Below, piece by piece: positions 38,099 through 45,479 of a stretch of 64,000 nucleotides of DNA. The DNA lies in contig NZ_FOAP01000026.1 of assembly GCF_900109545.1 (NCBI RefSeq), positions 1 to 64,000 of the forward strand, in the 5' to 3' direction. The notes below the pieces were generated by a model. It saw nothing but the letters and a program-made list of their open reading frames with translations, was not told the DNA's origin and did not search any database. Every line of letters begins with the position of its first letter. The first letter of the stretch is position 1. Made by a program: the position numbers and the translations under genes. This stretch comes from Stigmatella aurantiaca (GTDB lineage: Bacteria; Myxococcota; Myxococcia; Myxococcales; Myxococcaceae).

Positions 38099-39066
38099 GA
38101 TGTGATTTCTCCTCCCACGGTCCCATGCCGCGCCTCGCTCATCGCCTGGAGGAACAGATCCTCCAGCGAGAAGCGGGCCGACTGGAGCTGAGTGACGCGG
38201 CCGCCCGCATCCAGCACGCTCTTGAGCAGGGGCTGCACGTGCGTGTTGCTGGCCCGGACGAGGACGCGATTGGTCAAATCCTGCGCCTGCTCGAGCGGGT
38301 GGCCCAGGTTGCGCACGGCCTCCAGGCCCAGCCCCTCGATGGTGAGCTCCACCACCGGCACCTGCGTGGTGAGCAGCTCCTGCACGCTGCCCTCCCGGGC
38401 CAGCCGGCCGTTGACGAGCACCGCGACCCGGTTACAGAGCGCCTCCACGTCCGGGATGATGTGGGTGCAGAAGAGCACCGTGGTGCCGCGCTCGCGCTCC
38501 TGGAGGATGAGGTCTCGAATCTCGCGCCGGCCCACCGGATCCAACCCGCTGGTGGGCTCGTCCAGCACCAGGAGCTTGGGGCGGCCGACGATGGCCTGGG
38601 CCAGCCCCACGCGCTGGACCATGCCCTTGGAGTAGCGGCGGATTTGCAGGCCCGCGGTCCGGGACATGCCCACCGCGCCCAGCACCTCCTTCACGCGCTG
38701 GTCCAGCTCCTGGCCGCTCAGCCCCACGAGCTGGCCGGCCAGCCGCACGAACTCCTCGCCCGTCAGGTACTCGTACGGCGCGGGGTTCTCGGGCAGGAAG
38801 CCGACATGGCGGCGGGCCTCCTTGGACTCGGGCGGATGCCCGAAGATGGAGGCCGAGCCGCTCGTCGCCTGGACGAGGTTCATGAGGATCTTGATGGTGG
38901 TGGACTTGCCGGCCCCGTTGGGGCCGAGCAGCCCGTACACCTGTCCAGGCTGGATGTTGAGGGTGAGCCCTTGAAGGGCCAGCACCCGTTTGTTCATCCA
39001 GAATCCCAGCCGGTACGTCTTCGACAGATCCCGGGTCTCGATGGCCAGCGTCTCGGGGGCGCTCAT
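38095..39066 (-). CDS. pilH: ABC transporter ATPase of the pilus cluster
   Basis: 323 residues. Walker A is GPNGAGKST, the signature is YSKGMVQRVGLAQ, Walker B is LLVLDEPTSGLDP, and the His switch is in FCTHIIPDVEAL. The C-terminal 100 residues are an extra domain common in drug and lipid exporters. ATGA overlaps join it to pilG upstream and pilI downstream, so the three are made together. It energises transport with PilI. Confidence 0.93.
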   Translation of the reverse strand: MSAPETLAIETRDLSKTYRLGFWMNKRVLALQGLTLNIQPGQVYGLLGPNGAGKSTTIKILMNLVQATSGSASIFGHPPESKEARRHVGFLPENPAPYEYLTGEEFVRLAGQLVGLSGQELDQRVKEVLGAVGMSRTAGLQIRRYSKGMVQRVGLAQAIVGRPKLLVLDEPTSGLDPVGRREIRDLILQERERGTTVLFCTHIIPDVEALCNRVAVLVNGRLAREGSVQELLTTQVPVVELTIEGLGLEAVRNLGHPLEQAQDLTNRVLVRASNTHVQPLLKSVLDAGGRVTQLQSARFSLEDLFLQAMSEARHGTVGGEITS

Positions 39067-39992
39067 GGGGTGTCCGGTGCTTCCTGGTTGGCGGCTGCTT
39101 TGGCCTTTTCCCGCTCAAGGGCCTTCTTGCGGTAGTCGATGGGCTCCAGGCGCAGGGTGCTGGAGGTCGAGGCGCTGCGCCCATCCTGGCCGATATAAAT
39201 GACGCCGCCCATCGGATCCTGCGGCACGCGGGGCAGGTCTCCCCGGGCCACCAGCTCGCTGACGGACTGGGGCGGACGCTGCTCCCGGCGCTGGAAGGCC
39301 TTGATGGCGTCATCCACCTGCATGAGGACCCGCTCCAGGTAGATTTCCTGGAGGCGCTCCTCGAACATCTGGCGCATCTCGGGATCCTGTTCGGCATCCC
39401 GGAAGGACTCCACCAGCGCCAGGGCGGCATCGAAGCGGCGGTTGAAGGCCAGCAGGCGCGAGGCCATCTCCGGGATGTACCGGTTCGCGTCGGGCAGCGT
39501 GGCGGCGATGCGCAGGTGCTCCGCCGCGGCGGCATGCTCGTTGTGGAAGTAGCTCAGGTTGTAGGCCAGGAACAGGCGCAGGTTGGAGTCGTTGGGGAAG
39601 TGCTTCACCCCTTTTTCGAGGATCTTCCGCGCCTCCGCGGTGTTCACCCACGTCTCCCGGCCCAGGTTGGTGGGGATGGTGTTGCCCGCGTACAGGTAGA
39701 CTTTCAGGAACTGGGGATCCAGGTCCGTGACCAGGTCCGCGTAATAGAAGAGGTCCAGGTAGCGCGTGGCCTCGAGGCTTTGCCCACCCCTGCCCGCGGC
39801 CTGGATGGCCTGCAGCCAGTAGTAGTCGGTCACGAGCGAGCGCTGCCCCGCTCCAATGACGCGCAGCATCTCGAGCCGGGGAAGCAGGGGCGCCTGATAA
39901 GGCCCCCGGGGGAGCGCTCGCGGCGGCTCGGACAACAGGGCCACCGCGCCAAGCCCCACGCCGAAGAGTGCCAGGGAGAGGAAGGACTTCAT
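39063..39992 (-). CDS. pilG: PilG-like TPR protein of the pilus cluster
   Basis: 309 residues. The N-terminal hydrophobic segment (MKSFLSLALFGVGLGAVALL) looks like an uncleaved anchor or signal peptide. The rest is helical with TPR-like repeats (RKILEKGVKHFPNDSNLRLFLAY, FRDAEQDPEMRQMFEERL). The ATG at 39992 is preferred; a GTG five codons upstream (40007) is possible, and neither has a strong ribosome site. It follows the second pilin gene after a strong hairpin. In M. xanthus PilG works with PilH and PilI in pilus formation. Confidence 0.85.
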   Translation of the reverse strand: MKSFLSLALFGVGLGAVALLSEPPRALPRGPYQAPLLPRLEMLRVIGAGQRSLVTDYYWLQAIQAAGRGGQSLEATRYLDLFYYADLVTDLDPQFLKVYLYAGNTIPTNLGRETWVNTAEARKILEKGVKHFPNDSNLRLFLAYNLSYFHNEHAAAAEHLRIAATLPDANRYIPEMASRLLAFNRRFDAALALVESFRDAEQDPEMRQMFEERLQEIYLERVLMQVDDAIKAFQRREQRPPQSVSELVARGDLPRVPQDPMGGVIYIGQDGRSASTSSTLRLEPIDYRKKALEREKAKAAANQEAPDTP

Positions 39993-40051
39993 TGCCGTGG
40001 CCTGCACCTTAACCGCGAACCGGGGATGGCGGGAGCGGTTTGAAGAGGAAG

Positions 40052-40074
40052 GGCAGGCCAGGCCCTGGCCTGCC
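40052..40074 (-). terminator. Hairpin after the second pilin gene
   Basis: A perfect 10-bp stem (GGCAGGCCAG and complement) with a 3-base loop abuts the pilin stop codon. On the minus strand it is followed by a pyrimidine-rich stretch (CTTCCTCTTC) and then pilG. It may reduce pilGHI expression relative to the pilins. Confidence 0.55.
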
Positions 40075-40712
40075 TAATCGCAGTCCACGTCATTGCTGAC
40101 ATTGAACGGCTCGCCCGCGGCATTGGTGAGGGGCTCCGCCACGGCCGGGCACATCTGCTGAAGCTTCCCATCCGACGAGGAGATGAGCCAGCTGTCCGAG
40201 GAGTCCGCGAACGTGCTGTCCACATCTCCGGCTGCGTAAGCGATGAAGTCCCACTCGAGGCCCGTCCCGTAGAGGCCGGCCTGGGCGCCCATGCCATGGG
40301 CGGTCGCGCGGGTGGACCACTCGAAGGAAGAGGGGATGACCCTTTCGGGCAGACCCTGCATCTCCATGCCGAACTTGAACCGGTCCGTCTGGATGCAATC
40401 GTCGGTGTTGTGCTGCTCTGTATCCACGGCGTCGCGGATCTCGGCCGTGGTGCAGGTGGCCGCCATGTAATAGCTGTAGCGGTTGCCGCGCTCGGGGGCG
40501 AAGCCGGGGACACGGATGTGAGATTGCGGCCGCTTGGCCAGGGTCCTCATGCCGGTGAACAGCGACTTCAGGTTGGCATTGACCTCGGACTGCCGGGCAC
40601 GGGCCTGGAAGCGGAGAAAGCTCGGGATGGCGATGGCGGCGAGGATGCCGATGATGGCCACCACGATCATCAACTCGATGAGCGTGAAACCGTTCTGGGA
40701 ACGCCGGGTCAC
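40074..40712 (-). CDS. Second type IV pilin (pilA paralog)
   Basis: 212 residues, GTG start with GGGAGGT six bases upstream. The leader of 8 residues ends in Gly before FTLIELMIVVA, with Glu at +5, a PilD cleavage site. The first 49 mature residues differ from the neighbouring PilA at only about four positions, while the C-terminal globular part diverges but keeps WDF.AYAAGDVD, AAGEPFN and the cysteine pattern. It is therefore a tandem duplication under divergence. Its ribosome site lies just after the big hairpin that ends pilA, so it probably depends on read-through. It could be a minor or alternative pilin. Confidence 0.93.
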   Translation of the reverse strand: MTRRSQNGFTLIELMIVVAIIGILAAIAIPSFLRFQARARQSEVNANLKSLFTGMRTLAKRPQSHIRVPGFAPERGNRYSYYMAATCTTAEIRDAVDTEQHNTDDCIQTDRFKFGMEMQGLPERVIPSSFEWSTRATAHGMGAQAGLYGTGLEWDFIAYAAGDVDSTFADSSDSWLISSSDGKLQQMCPAVAEPLTNAAGEPFNVSNDVDCD

Positions 40713-40733
40713 GTGAGTACCTCCCAAAATACG

Positions 40734-40767
40734 AACAGGCTGGGATGAACGCTCATCCCAGCCTGTT
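40734..40767 (-). terminator. Large hairpin between the two pilin genes
   Basis: A perfect 15-bp stem (AACAGGCTGGGATGA and its complement) with a 4-base loop lies 27 bases after the pilA stop. On the minus strand it is followed by CGTATTTT. This is the strongest terminator-like element in the window. It may both stabilise the pilA mRNA 3' end and limit read-through into the second pilin. Confidence 0.72.
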
Positions 40768-40793
40768 TCAGGCACTTGCGATGTGAAGCGCGA

Positions 40794-41447
40794 TTACGGA
40801 GCGCCGCAGTTCACGTCGTTGAAGATGTTGAACGGCTCGCCGGCGGCGACGGTCTCATCCTCGGTGACCTGGGGGCACACGGACTGGAGCGAGCCGTCCG
40901 CGGAGGCGATCGACCAGCTGTCGGCGCCGTCGGTGTCGATGGTGTTGTCCACGTCACCCGCGGCGTAGGCCAGGAAGTCCCAGCTGGCGTTGTCGCCGTA
41001 GACGCCGGGGGCCATGGTCAGGCCGTTGTCCGTGCCCTTCTTGTTCCAGGTCGCGGTGGACAGCGGAACGACCTCGAACTTGCCGAGGGCCGGGAAGCCG
41101 TCGCCGAACTTGAACACGTCGGCGCCGATGCAGGTGTCGTCGTTGTGCTGCTCGGCGTCGATGGCCGTACGGTCCTCGGTGGCCGCGCAGTCACCGATCA
41201 TGTAGGTGTAGCGGTTGCCGCGCTCGGGGGCGAAGCCAGTGGCGCGGATGCTGGTGGGCGGCTTCTTCTGCTGGGTGCGCAGACCCGTGAAGAGGCTCTT
41301 GAGGTTGGTGTTCACCTCGGACTGGCGGGCGCGGGCCTGGAACCGGATGAAGTTCGGGATCGCGATGGCGGCCAGGATGCCGATGATGGCAACCACGATC
41401 ATCAGCTCGATGAGGGTGAAGCCACGGTTGCGACGGGTCTGGGTCAT
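40794..41447 (-). CDS. pilA: Major type IV pilin
   Basis: 217 residues, the length of myxobacterial PilA. The short basic leader MTQTRRNRG precedes FTLIELMIVVAIIGIL, with Gly at -1 and Glu at +5. Mature pilin has the N-terminal helix and a beta-rich head with four cysteines, including DDTC and the terminal NDVNCGAP. AAGGAG lies nine bases before the ATG. A near-consensus sigma-54 promoter lies 58 bases upstream of the start, consistent with PilR control. The pilus fibre drives social motility after PilT retraction. Confidence 0.97.
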   Translation of the reverse strand: MTQTRRNRGFTLIELMIVVAIIGILAAIAIPNFIRFQARARQSEVNTNLKSLFTGLRTQQKKPPTSIRATGFAPERGNRYTYMIGDCAATEDRTAIDAEQHNDDTCIGADVFKFGDGFPALGKFEVVPLSTATWNKKGTDNGLTMAPGVYGDNASWDFLAYAAGDVDNTIDTDGADSWSIASADGSLQSVCPQVTEDETVAAGEPFNIFNDVNCGAP

Positions 41448-41504
41448 GATCTGATGCTCCTTACAGTCGGCGAGGACTGGGGGTGAACGACGGGTTCAAG
41501 TCAT

Positions 41505-41520
41505 AGCAAAGGTCGCGCCA
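41505..41520 (-). promoter_or_regulatory. Sigma-54 (-24/-12) promoter of pilA
   Basis: On the minus strand TGGCGCGACCTTTGCT matches TGGCACGNNNNTTGCW at every specified position except one. GG and GC are correctly 10 bases apart. The predicted start is near 41494, leaving a leader of about 47 bases. Sigma-54 and PilR dependence is established for pilA of M. xanthus. Confidence 0.85.
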
Positions 41521-41603
41521 TCCACGCTAGGGGGGGCCAAATGCCCTGCGCCCCTCGGAAGGGCGGGGCCGTGGAGACGAAAAGGGGCCCGGCGGATCGA
41601 CAA

Positions 41604-41634
41604 AATTTGGCACCCGGCGACGAATTTGGGCACC
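41604..41634. promoter_or_regulatory. Direct repeats, candidate PilR upstream activator sites
   Basis: AATTTGGCACC (41604-41614) and AATTTGGGCACC (41623-41634) start 19 bases apart, near two helical turns. They sit about 110-140 bases upstream of the predicted pilA start, where an enhancer-binding protein normally binds. They also lie just upstream of pilD and could affect both genes. Binding by PilR is inferred. Confidence 0.45.
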
Positions 41635-41654
41635 TGCGCGGGAGCGGCTAGCCT
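41626..41654 (+). promoter_or_regulatory. Candidate promoter of pilD
   Basis: TTGGGC (41626-41631) and TAGCCT (41649-41654) are 17 bases apart; the ATG of pilD follows 13 bases later. No ribosome site is visible, so the transcript may have a very short leader. The -35 overlaps the second direct repeat, which could tie pilD to PilR control. Confidence 0.35.
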
Positions 41655-41667
41655 CGCGGGCCTCATC

Positions 41668-42684
41668 ATGGACCCGGAGCTGACCCCTTTTCCTTCCGCG
41701 CTGCTGGCGAGCTGGCTCTTTGTCCTGGGCCTGTGCGTTGGCAGTTTCCTGAATGTCGTCATCGCCCGCGTCCCCGCGGGCCAGAGCATCGTCCGTCCCC
41801 GCTCGCGCTGCCCGAAGTGTGGATACACGCTTACCTGGTACGACAACATCCCGCTCGTGTCGTGGCTGATGCTCCGGGGCCGGTGCCGGGGGTGCGCGGC
41901 GCCCATTTCCGTCCGCTACCCCTTGGTGGAGCTGGCCACCGGGCTGCTGTTCCTGGCGTGTTGGCGCCGGTTCGGCCTGTCCTGGGAGCTGCTCTCGGGG
42001 CTCGTGCTCATCACGCTGTTGATCCCGCTCACCTTTATTGATCTGGAGCATTGGATCCTCCCGTTCTCGCTCACGGTGCCGGGCATCGTCCTGGGGGTGG
42101 GGCTCGCCGGGCTCCTGGGCGTGGAGGCCCTGCGCGATGCGGCCGTGGGCGCGGCGGTGGGGTTCCTCGTCTTCCGGCTGATGGAGTACCTGGGCTGGAA
42201 GTTGCTGCGGAAGGAGGCGCTGGGCGGCGGCGACAAGTACCTGGTCGCGATGCTGGGTGGCTTTCTGACGTGGCGGTCGCTGCTGGGGATCCTCTTTCTC
42301 TCGTCGTTCCAGGGGGCGGTGGTGGGCATCCTGCTCATTGTGCTCACCGGGCGGGCCGGTCCCCGGGCAGAGGGGCAGGGGGACGCGCAGGAGCCAGCTC
42401 AGGAGGCGCCCGAGCCCGAGCTGACGATGACGTGGGAGTTCCTCAAGCCTGGGATTCCCCTGTGGCGCCGCCTGCTCTGGGCGCCGGTGTGCCTGCTGTT
42501 TCAGCCCATCCCCGATGAGCCGAAGGACGAGGAGGGGCAGGAGATCGACTGGGTGCCGGGCAAGACGAACATCCCCTTCGGTCCGTGGTTGGCCTTGGCG
42601 GGCCTGGAGATCCTCCTGCTGGGCCCCTGGCTGACGCGAGTGCTGCCCCCGAACCTGGCGCTGCTGGTGGGGGGCCTGCCGTGA
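41668..42684 (+). CDS. pilD: Prepilin peptidase / N-methyltransferase
   Basis: 338 residues. It cleaves prepilin leaders and methylates the new N-terminus. The cytoplasmic zinc motif is CPKCG near 48 and CRGC about 24 residues later. The two catalytic aspartates are in FIDLEHW (near 122) and GGGDKYL (near 187). About eight membrane helices are present. A hydrophilic stretch of roughly 65 residues before the last helix (about 235-305), rich in Glu, Pro and Gln, is larger than in typical PilD proteins. I chose ATG 41668 over an upstream in-frame codon because the family starts with the hydrophobic helix. Confidence 0.94.
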   Translation: MDPELTPFPSALLASWLFVLGLCVGSFLNVVIARVPAGQSIVRPRSRCPKCGYTLTWYDNIPLVSWLMLRGRCRGCAAPISVRYPLVELATGLLFLACWRRFGLSWELLSGLVLITLLIPLTFIDLEHWILPFSLTVPGIVLGVGLAGLLGVEALRDAAVGAAVGFLVFRLMEYLGWKLLRKEALGGGDKYLVAMLGGFLTWRSLLGILFLSSFQGAVVGILLIVLTGRAGPRAEGQGDAQEPAQEAPEPELTMTWEFLKPGIPLWRRLLWAPVCLLFQPIPDEPKDEEGQEIDWVPGKTNIPFGPWLALAGLEILLLGPWLTRVLPPNLALLVGGLP

Positions 42685-42700
42685 GGCCTCCCGGGGCGCC

Positions 42701-43819
42701 ATGAAGTGGCGCATCGCCAGCGTGGCGTTCCTCCTGGGCTCGCTGGCCACGGGGCTGTCGTGGCTCACCCTGCTGCCCACGTTGCTTCATCTGATGGACG
42801 TGGCGCGCCGGTGGGTGCCCTCCGAGGGAGTGGAGGCCGCGGTGCTGTCCCGGGTGCGGGGGTTTCTGCCCTTCGCGCTCGGGTTGGATCTGCTGGTGCT
42901 GGTCATCCTGGCGTACATCGTGCTCGAGTTCACCGTGGGCCGGCCGCTCCGGGCCACGGAGCTGGCGGTGGGACAACTGGAGCGGCTCGAGCTGGACCTG
43001 ACGCCGATCTCCCAGGGCGGCCCCTTCCTGTCGCGCATCCAGAGCGCGCTGAACCGGATGGCGGAGGCGCTTCGCCGGGAGCAGGCGCTGACGCGCTCGC
43101 AGCTGGAGGCGCTCCGGCAGGCCAACGCCCGGCTGTCGCGGGCCCAGACGGAGCTGGTGTCCGCGGAGCGCCTGGCCACCGTGGGGCGGCTGGCCGCGGG
43201 CGTGGCGCACGAGGTGGGCAACCCGTTGGCGGGGATTCTCGGCTACCTCTCGCTGGCCCGGATGCGCGCGCCCACCGCGGAGCTGAAGGACTTCCTGGAC
43301 CGGATTGATCATGAGGTCCACCGCATCGATGGCATCGTCCGGGGGCTGCTGGACCTGGGACGTCCGCGCTCCGGCCCGTTGGCGCCCGTGGATCTGGGCC
43401 AGGTGGTGGAGACCTGCGTGCGGCTGGTCCGCGCCGGGCCTGAGCTGTCGCGCGTGGAGGTGGGCTTCGCGCTGGCGCCCGGGCTGCTGGCGCGCGCGGA
43501 TCCGGGCCCCCTCTCCCAGATTGTCATCAACCTGCTGCTGAACGCCGCGCAGGCCATGGGCGGGCAGGGAACGGTGCGCGTCTCCACCGGCCGGGAGGCG
43601 AACGAGGTGTGGCTGACGGTGGAGGACACGGGGCCGGGCCTGACGGCGGAGGTGATGGCGCGCCTGTTCGAGCCGTTCTTCACCACCAAGGAAGGCAAGG
43701 GGACGGGGCTGGGATTGGCCGTGTCGCTCCACCTGGCGCAGGGCATGGGCGGCAAGCTCACCGCGGAGAACGCTCCGGGCGGGGGCGCCCGGTTCACGCT
43801 CTGGCTGACGGCCGCCTGA
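42701..43819 (+). CDS. pilS2: Second pilus-cluster sensor histidine kinase
   Basis: 372 residues. Two membrane helices (about 5-25 and 58-78) enclose a short periplasmic loop of about 30 residues, followed by a HAMP-like linker and coiled coil. The His box is VAHEVGNPLAGI (H near 169), and the ATPase domain has NLLLNAAQAM, DTGPGL and GTGLGLAVS. Its domain plan differs from the six-helix PilS. It begins 16 bases after pilD and precedes its cognate regulator, the order reported for M. xanthus pilS2-pilR2. The signal sensed is unknown. Confidence 0.9.
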   Translation: MKWRIASVAFLLGSLATGLSWLTLLPTLLHLMDVARRWVPSEGVEAAVLSRVRGFLPFALGLDLLVLVILAYIVLEFTVGRPLRATELAVGQLERLELDLTPISQGGPFLSRIQSALNRMAEALRREQALTRSQLEALRQANARLSRAQTELVSAERLATVGRLAAGVAHEVGNPLAGILGYLSLARMRAPTAELKDFLDRIDHEVHRIDGIVRGLLDLGRPRSGPLAPVDLGQVVETCVRLVRAGPELSRVEVGFALAPGLLARADPGPLSQIVINLLLNAAQAMGGQGTVRVSTGREANEVWLTVEDTGPGLTAEVMARLFEPFFTTKEGKGTGLGLAVSLHLAQGMGGKLTAENAPGGGARFTLWLTAA

Positions 43820-43868
43820 GCCGGGAACTACCCTGCGTCAGGACGCTGGGGGATGATTCCCGGCGCCC

Positions 43869-45272
43869 ATGCCTCTTTTCCGCTCCATTCTCGTCGCGGA
43901 TGACGAGCCCTCCATCCGTCATGTGCTCACCCTGGTGCTCACCGACCATGGCTACGAGGTGCGGGCCGTGGCGGATGGCGAGGAGGCCCTGCGCGAGCTG
44001 AGCGCCCGCAGCTATGACGTGCTCCTGTGCGATGTGCGGATGCCCCGGCGGGATGGCCTGTCGGTGCTGCGCCAGGCGATCGCCGAGCACCCGGGGCTCA
44101 CCGCGCTGGTGATGAGCGCCTATGGCTCCCAGGAGCAGGCGCTCGAGGCGGTGGGCGCGGGGGCCTACGACTACGTTCAGAAGCCCTTCAAGCCCGAGGA
44201 GATCGTCTTCGTCCTGCGCAAGGCGGAGGAGCGCGAGCGCCTGGTGCGCGAGAACCGGCGCCTGCGGACCGCGGGCGCCGTGCCGCCAGGAGGGATTCTC
44301 GGGGAGAGCGAGGGGCTGCGCGCGGTGCTTCGCCAGGTGGACCGGCTCGCCCCGGTGAACACCACGGTCCTCATCACCGGGGAGAGCGGCACGGGCAAGG
44401 AGCTCATCGCCCGGGCGCTCCACGAGCGCTCCCGCCGGGTGGCGCTGCCCTTCGTCGCCGTCAACTGCGGGGCCATCCCCGCGGGGCTCATCGAGAGCGA
44501 GCTGTTCGGCCATGCGAAGGGGGCCTTCACCGATGCCCGGGCCGCGAAGCAGGGGCTGTTCAGCGAGGCCGACGGGGGCACGCTCTTCCTGGACGAGGTG
44601 GGCGAGCTGCCCCTGCCGGCCCAGGTGAAGCTGCTGCGCGTGCTCCAGGAGGGAGAGATCCGCCCGGTGGGCGAGAACCGCCCGGAGTCCGTGGACGTGC
44701 GCGTCATCGCCGCGACCCTCAGGGACCTGGGCAAGCTGGTGGAGCGGGGGGAGTTCCGGGAGGACCTCTACTACCGCCTCAACGTGGTGAACCTGCGGGT
44801 GCCGCCCTTGAGGGAGCGCCGCGAGGACATCCTCCCTCTGGCGCGCGCCTTCCTCGCCCGCTTCAACCGGGAGTTCAACCGCGAGCCGCCCGTGCAGGGC
44901 TTCAGCCCCGAGGCCGAGGCGCTCCTGTGCGCCTACTCCTGGCCCGGCAACGTGCGCGAGCTGGAGAATGCCATGGAGCGCGCGGTGCTCCTGGTGGAGG
45001 GGGCGGAGCTGGTGCCCTCCAGCCTGCCGGAGCGGTTGTGGGCGCATGCCTCACCCGCGGAGGCCTCCGTGCCCGGGCAACAGCCTGGGAGCGACCTGTC
45101 GCTCAAGCGTGCCATGCGAGAGCTGGAGGAAAACTACATCCGGGCTGCCCTGCGCCGCACCCGGGGAAACCGGACCCGGGCCGCCGAGGTGCTGGACATC
45201 AGCCATCGGGCGCTTCTGTACAAGATCAAGGAGTACGGAATCGACCCGGATGCCGAGGCCGAAAAGGGCTAA
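43869..45272 (+). CDS. pilR2: Second sigma-54-type response regulator of the pilus cluster
   Basis: 467 residues. The receiver has ILVADDE, Asp near 54 (LLCDVRMP) and KPF. The AAA+ domain has Walker A GESGTGKE near 171, Walker B LFLDEVG and SWPGNVRELENA. The sigma-54 contact loop reads GAFTDA near 218 where PilR has GAFTGA, which may weaken or change polymerase contact. The C-terminal Fis-type helix-turn-helix is NRTRAAEVLDISHRALLYK. It is paired with pilS2. Target promoters are not evident in this window. Confidence 0.92.
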   Translation: MPLFRSILVADDEPSIRHVLTLVLTDHGYEVRAVADGEEALRELSARSYDVLLCDVRMPRRDGLSVLRQAIAEHPGLTALVMSAYGSQEQALEAVGAGAYDYVQKPFKPEEIVFVLRKAEERERLVRENRRLRTAGAVPPGGILGESEGLRAVLRQVDRLAPVNTTVLITGESGTGKELIARALHERSRRVALPFVAVNCGAIPAGLIESELFGHAKGAFTDARAAKQGLFSEADGGTLFLDEVGELPLPAQVKLLRVLQEGEIRPVGENRPESVDVRVIAATLRDLGKLVERGEFREDLYYRLNVVNLRVPPLRERREDILPLARAFLARFNREFNREPPVQGFSPEAEALLCAYSWPGNVRELENAMERAVLLVEGAELVPSSLPERLWAHASPAEASVPGQQPGSDLSLKRAMRELEENYIRAALRRTRGNRTRAAEVLDISHRALLYKIKEYGIDPDAEAEKG

Positions 45273-45313
45273 GCAAGCGGCGGAGCGTGCCGGGGGGATT
45301 TGACGGGAAGCGC

Positions 45314-45337
45314 CCGAGGCCGGAAAATCGGCCCCGG
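45314..45337 (+). terminator. Weak hairpin after pilR2
   Basis: An 8-bp stem with one mismatch and a GAAAAT loop lies 40 bases after the pilR2 stop. There is no T tract. It may separate pilDS2R2 from the pilM operon. Confidence 0.3.
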
Positions 45338-45445
45338 CAGCGCTGTCTGGCATCGAGGGGAGCGGACGAAGGGCCCGGATCCACCGCTCGTGCGGCTGGG
45401 GAGCGGGCGGGCGCCGGTCAACTTTTAGGCGGGGTTGCGTGCCAG

Positions 45446-45454
45446 TGCTACGCT
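45446..45454 (+). promoter_or_regulatory. Candidate extended -10 for the pilMNOPQ operon
   Basis: TGCTACGCT lies 25 bases before the pilM ATG in a 207-base gap, the largest in the plus-strand pilus run. It fits an extended -10 (TGnTAnnnT). The -35 is poor, as is usual for such promoters. An internal promoter is likely because pilM-pilQ are structural genes needed in amounts unlike the regulators. Confidence 0.35.
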
Positions 45455-45479
45455 GGCCGTCTCTGCACGGGAGTACTGA

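Noticed and set aside
41608-41628. TGGCAC as a second sigma-54 -24 element facing pilD
   Set aside because: No TTGC-like -12 element follows at the correct distance.
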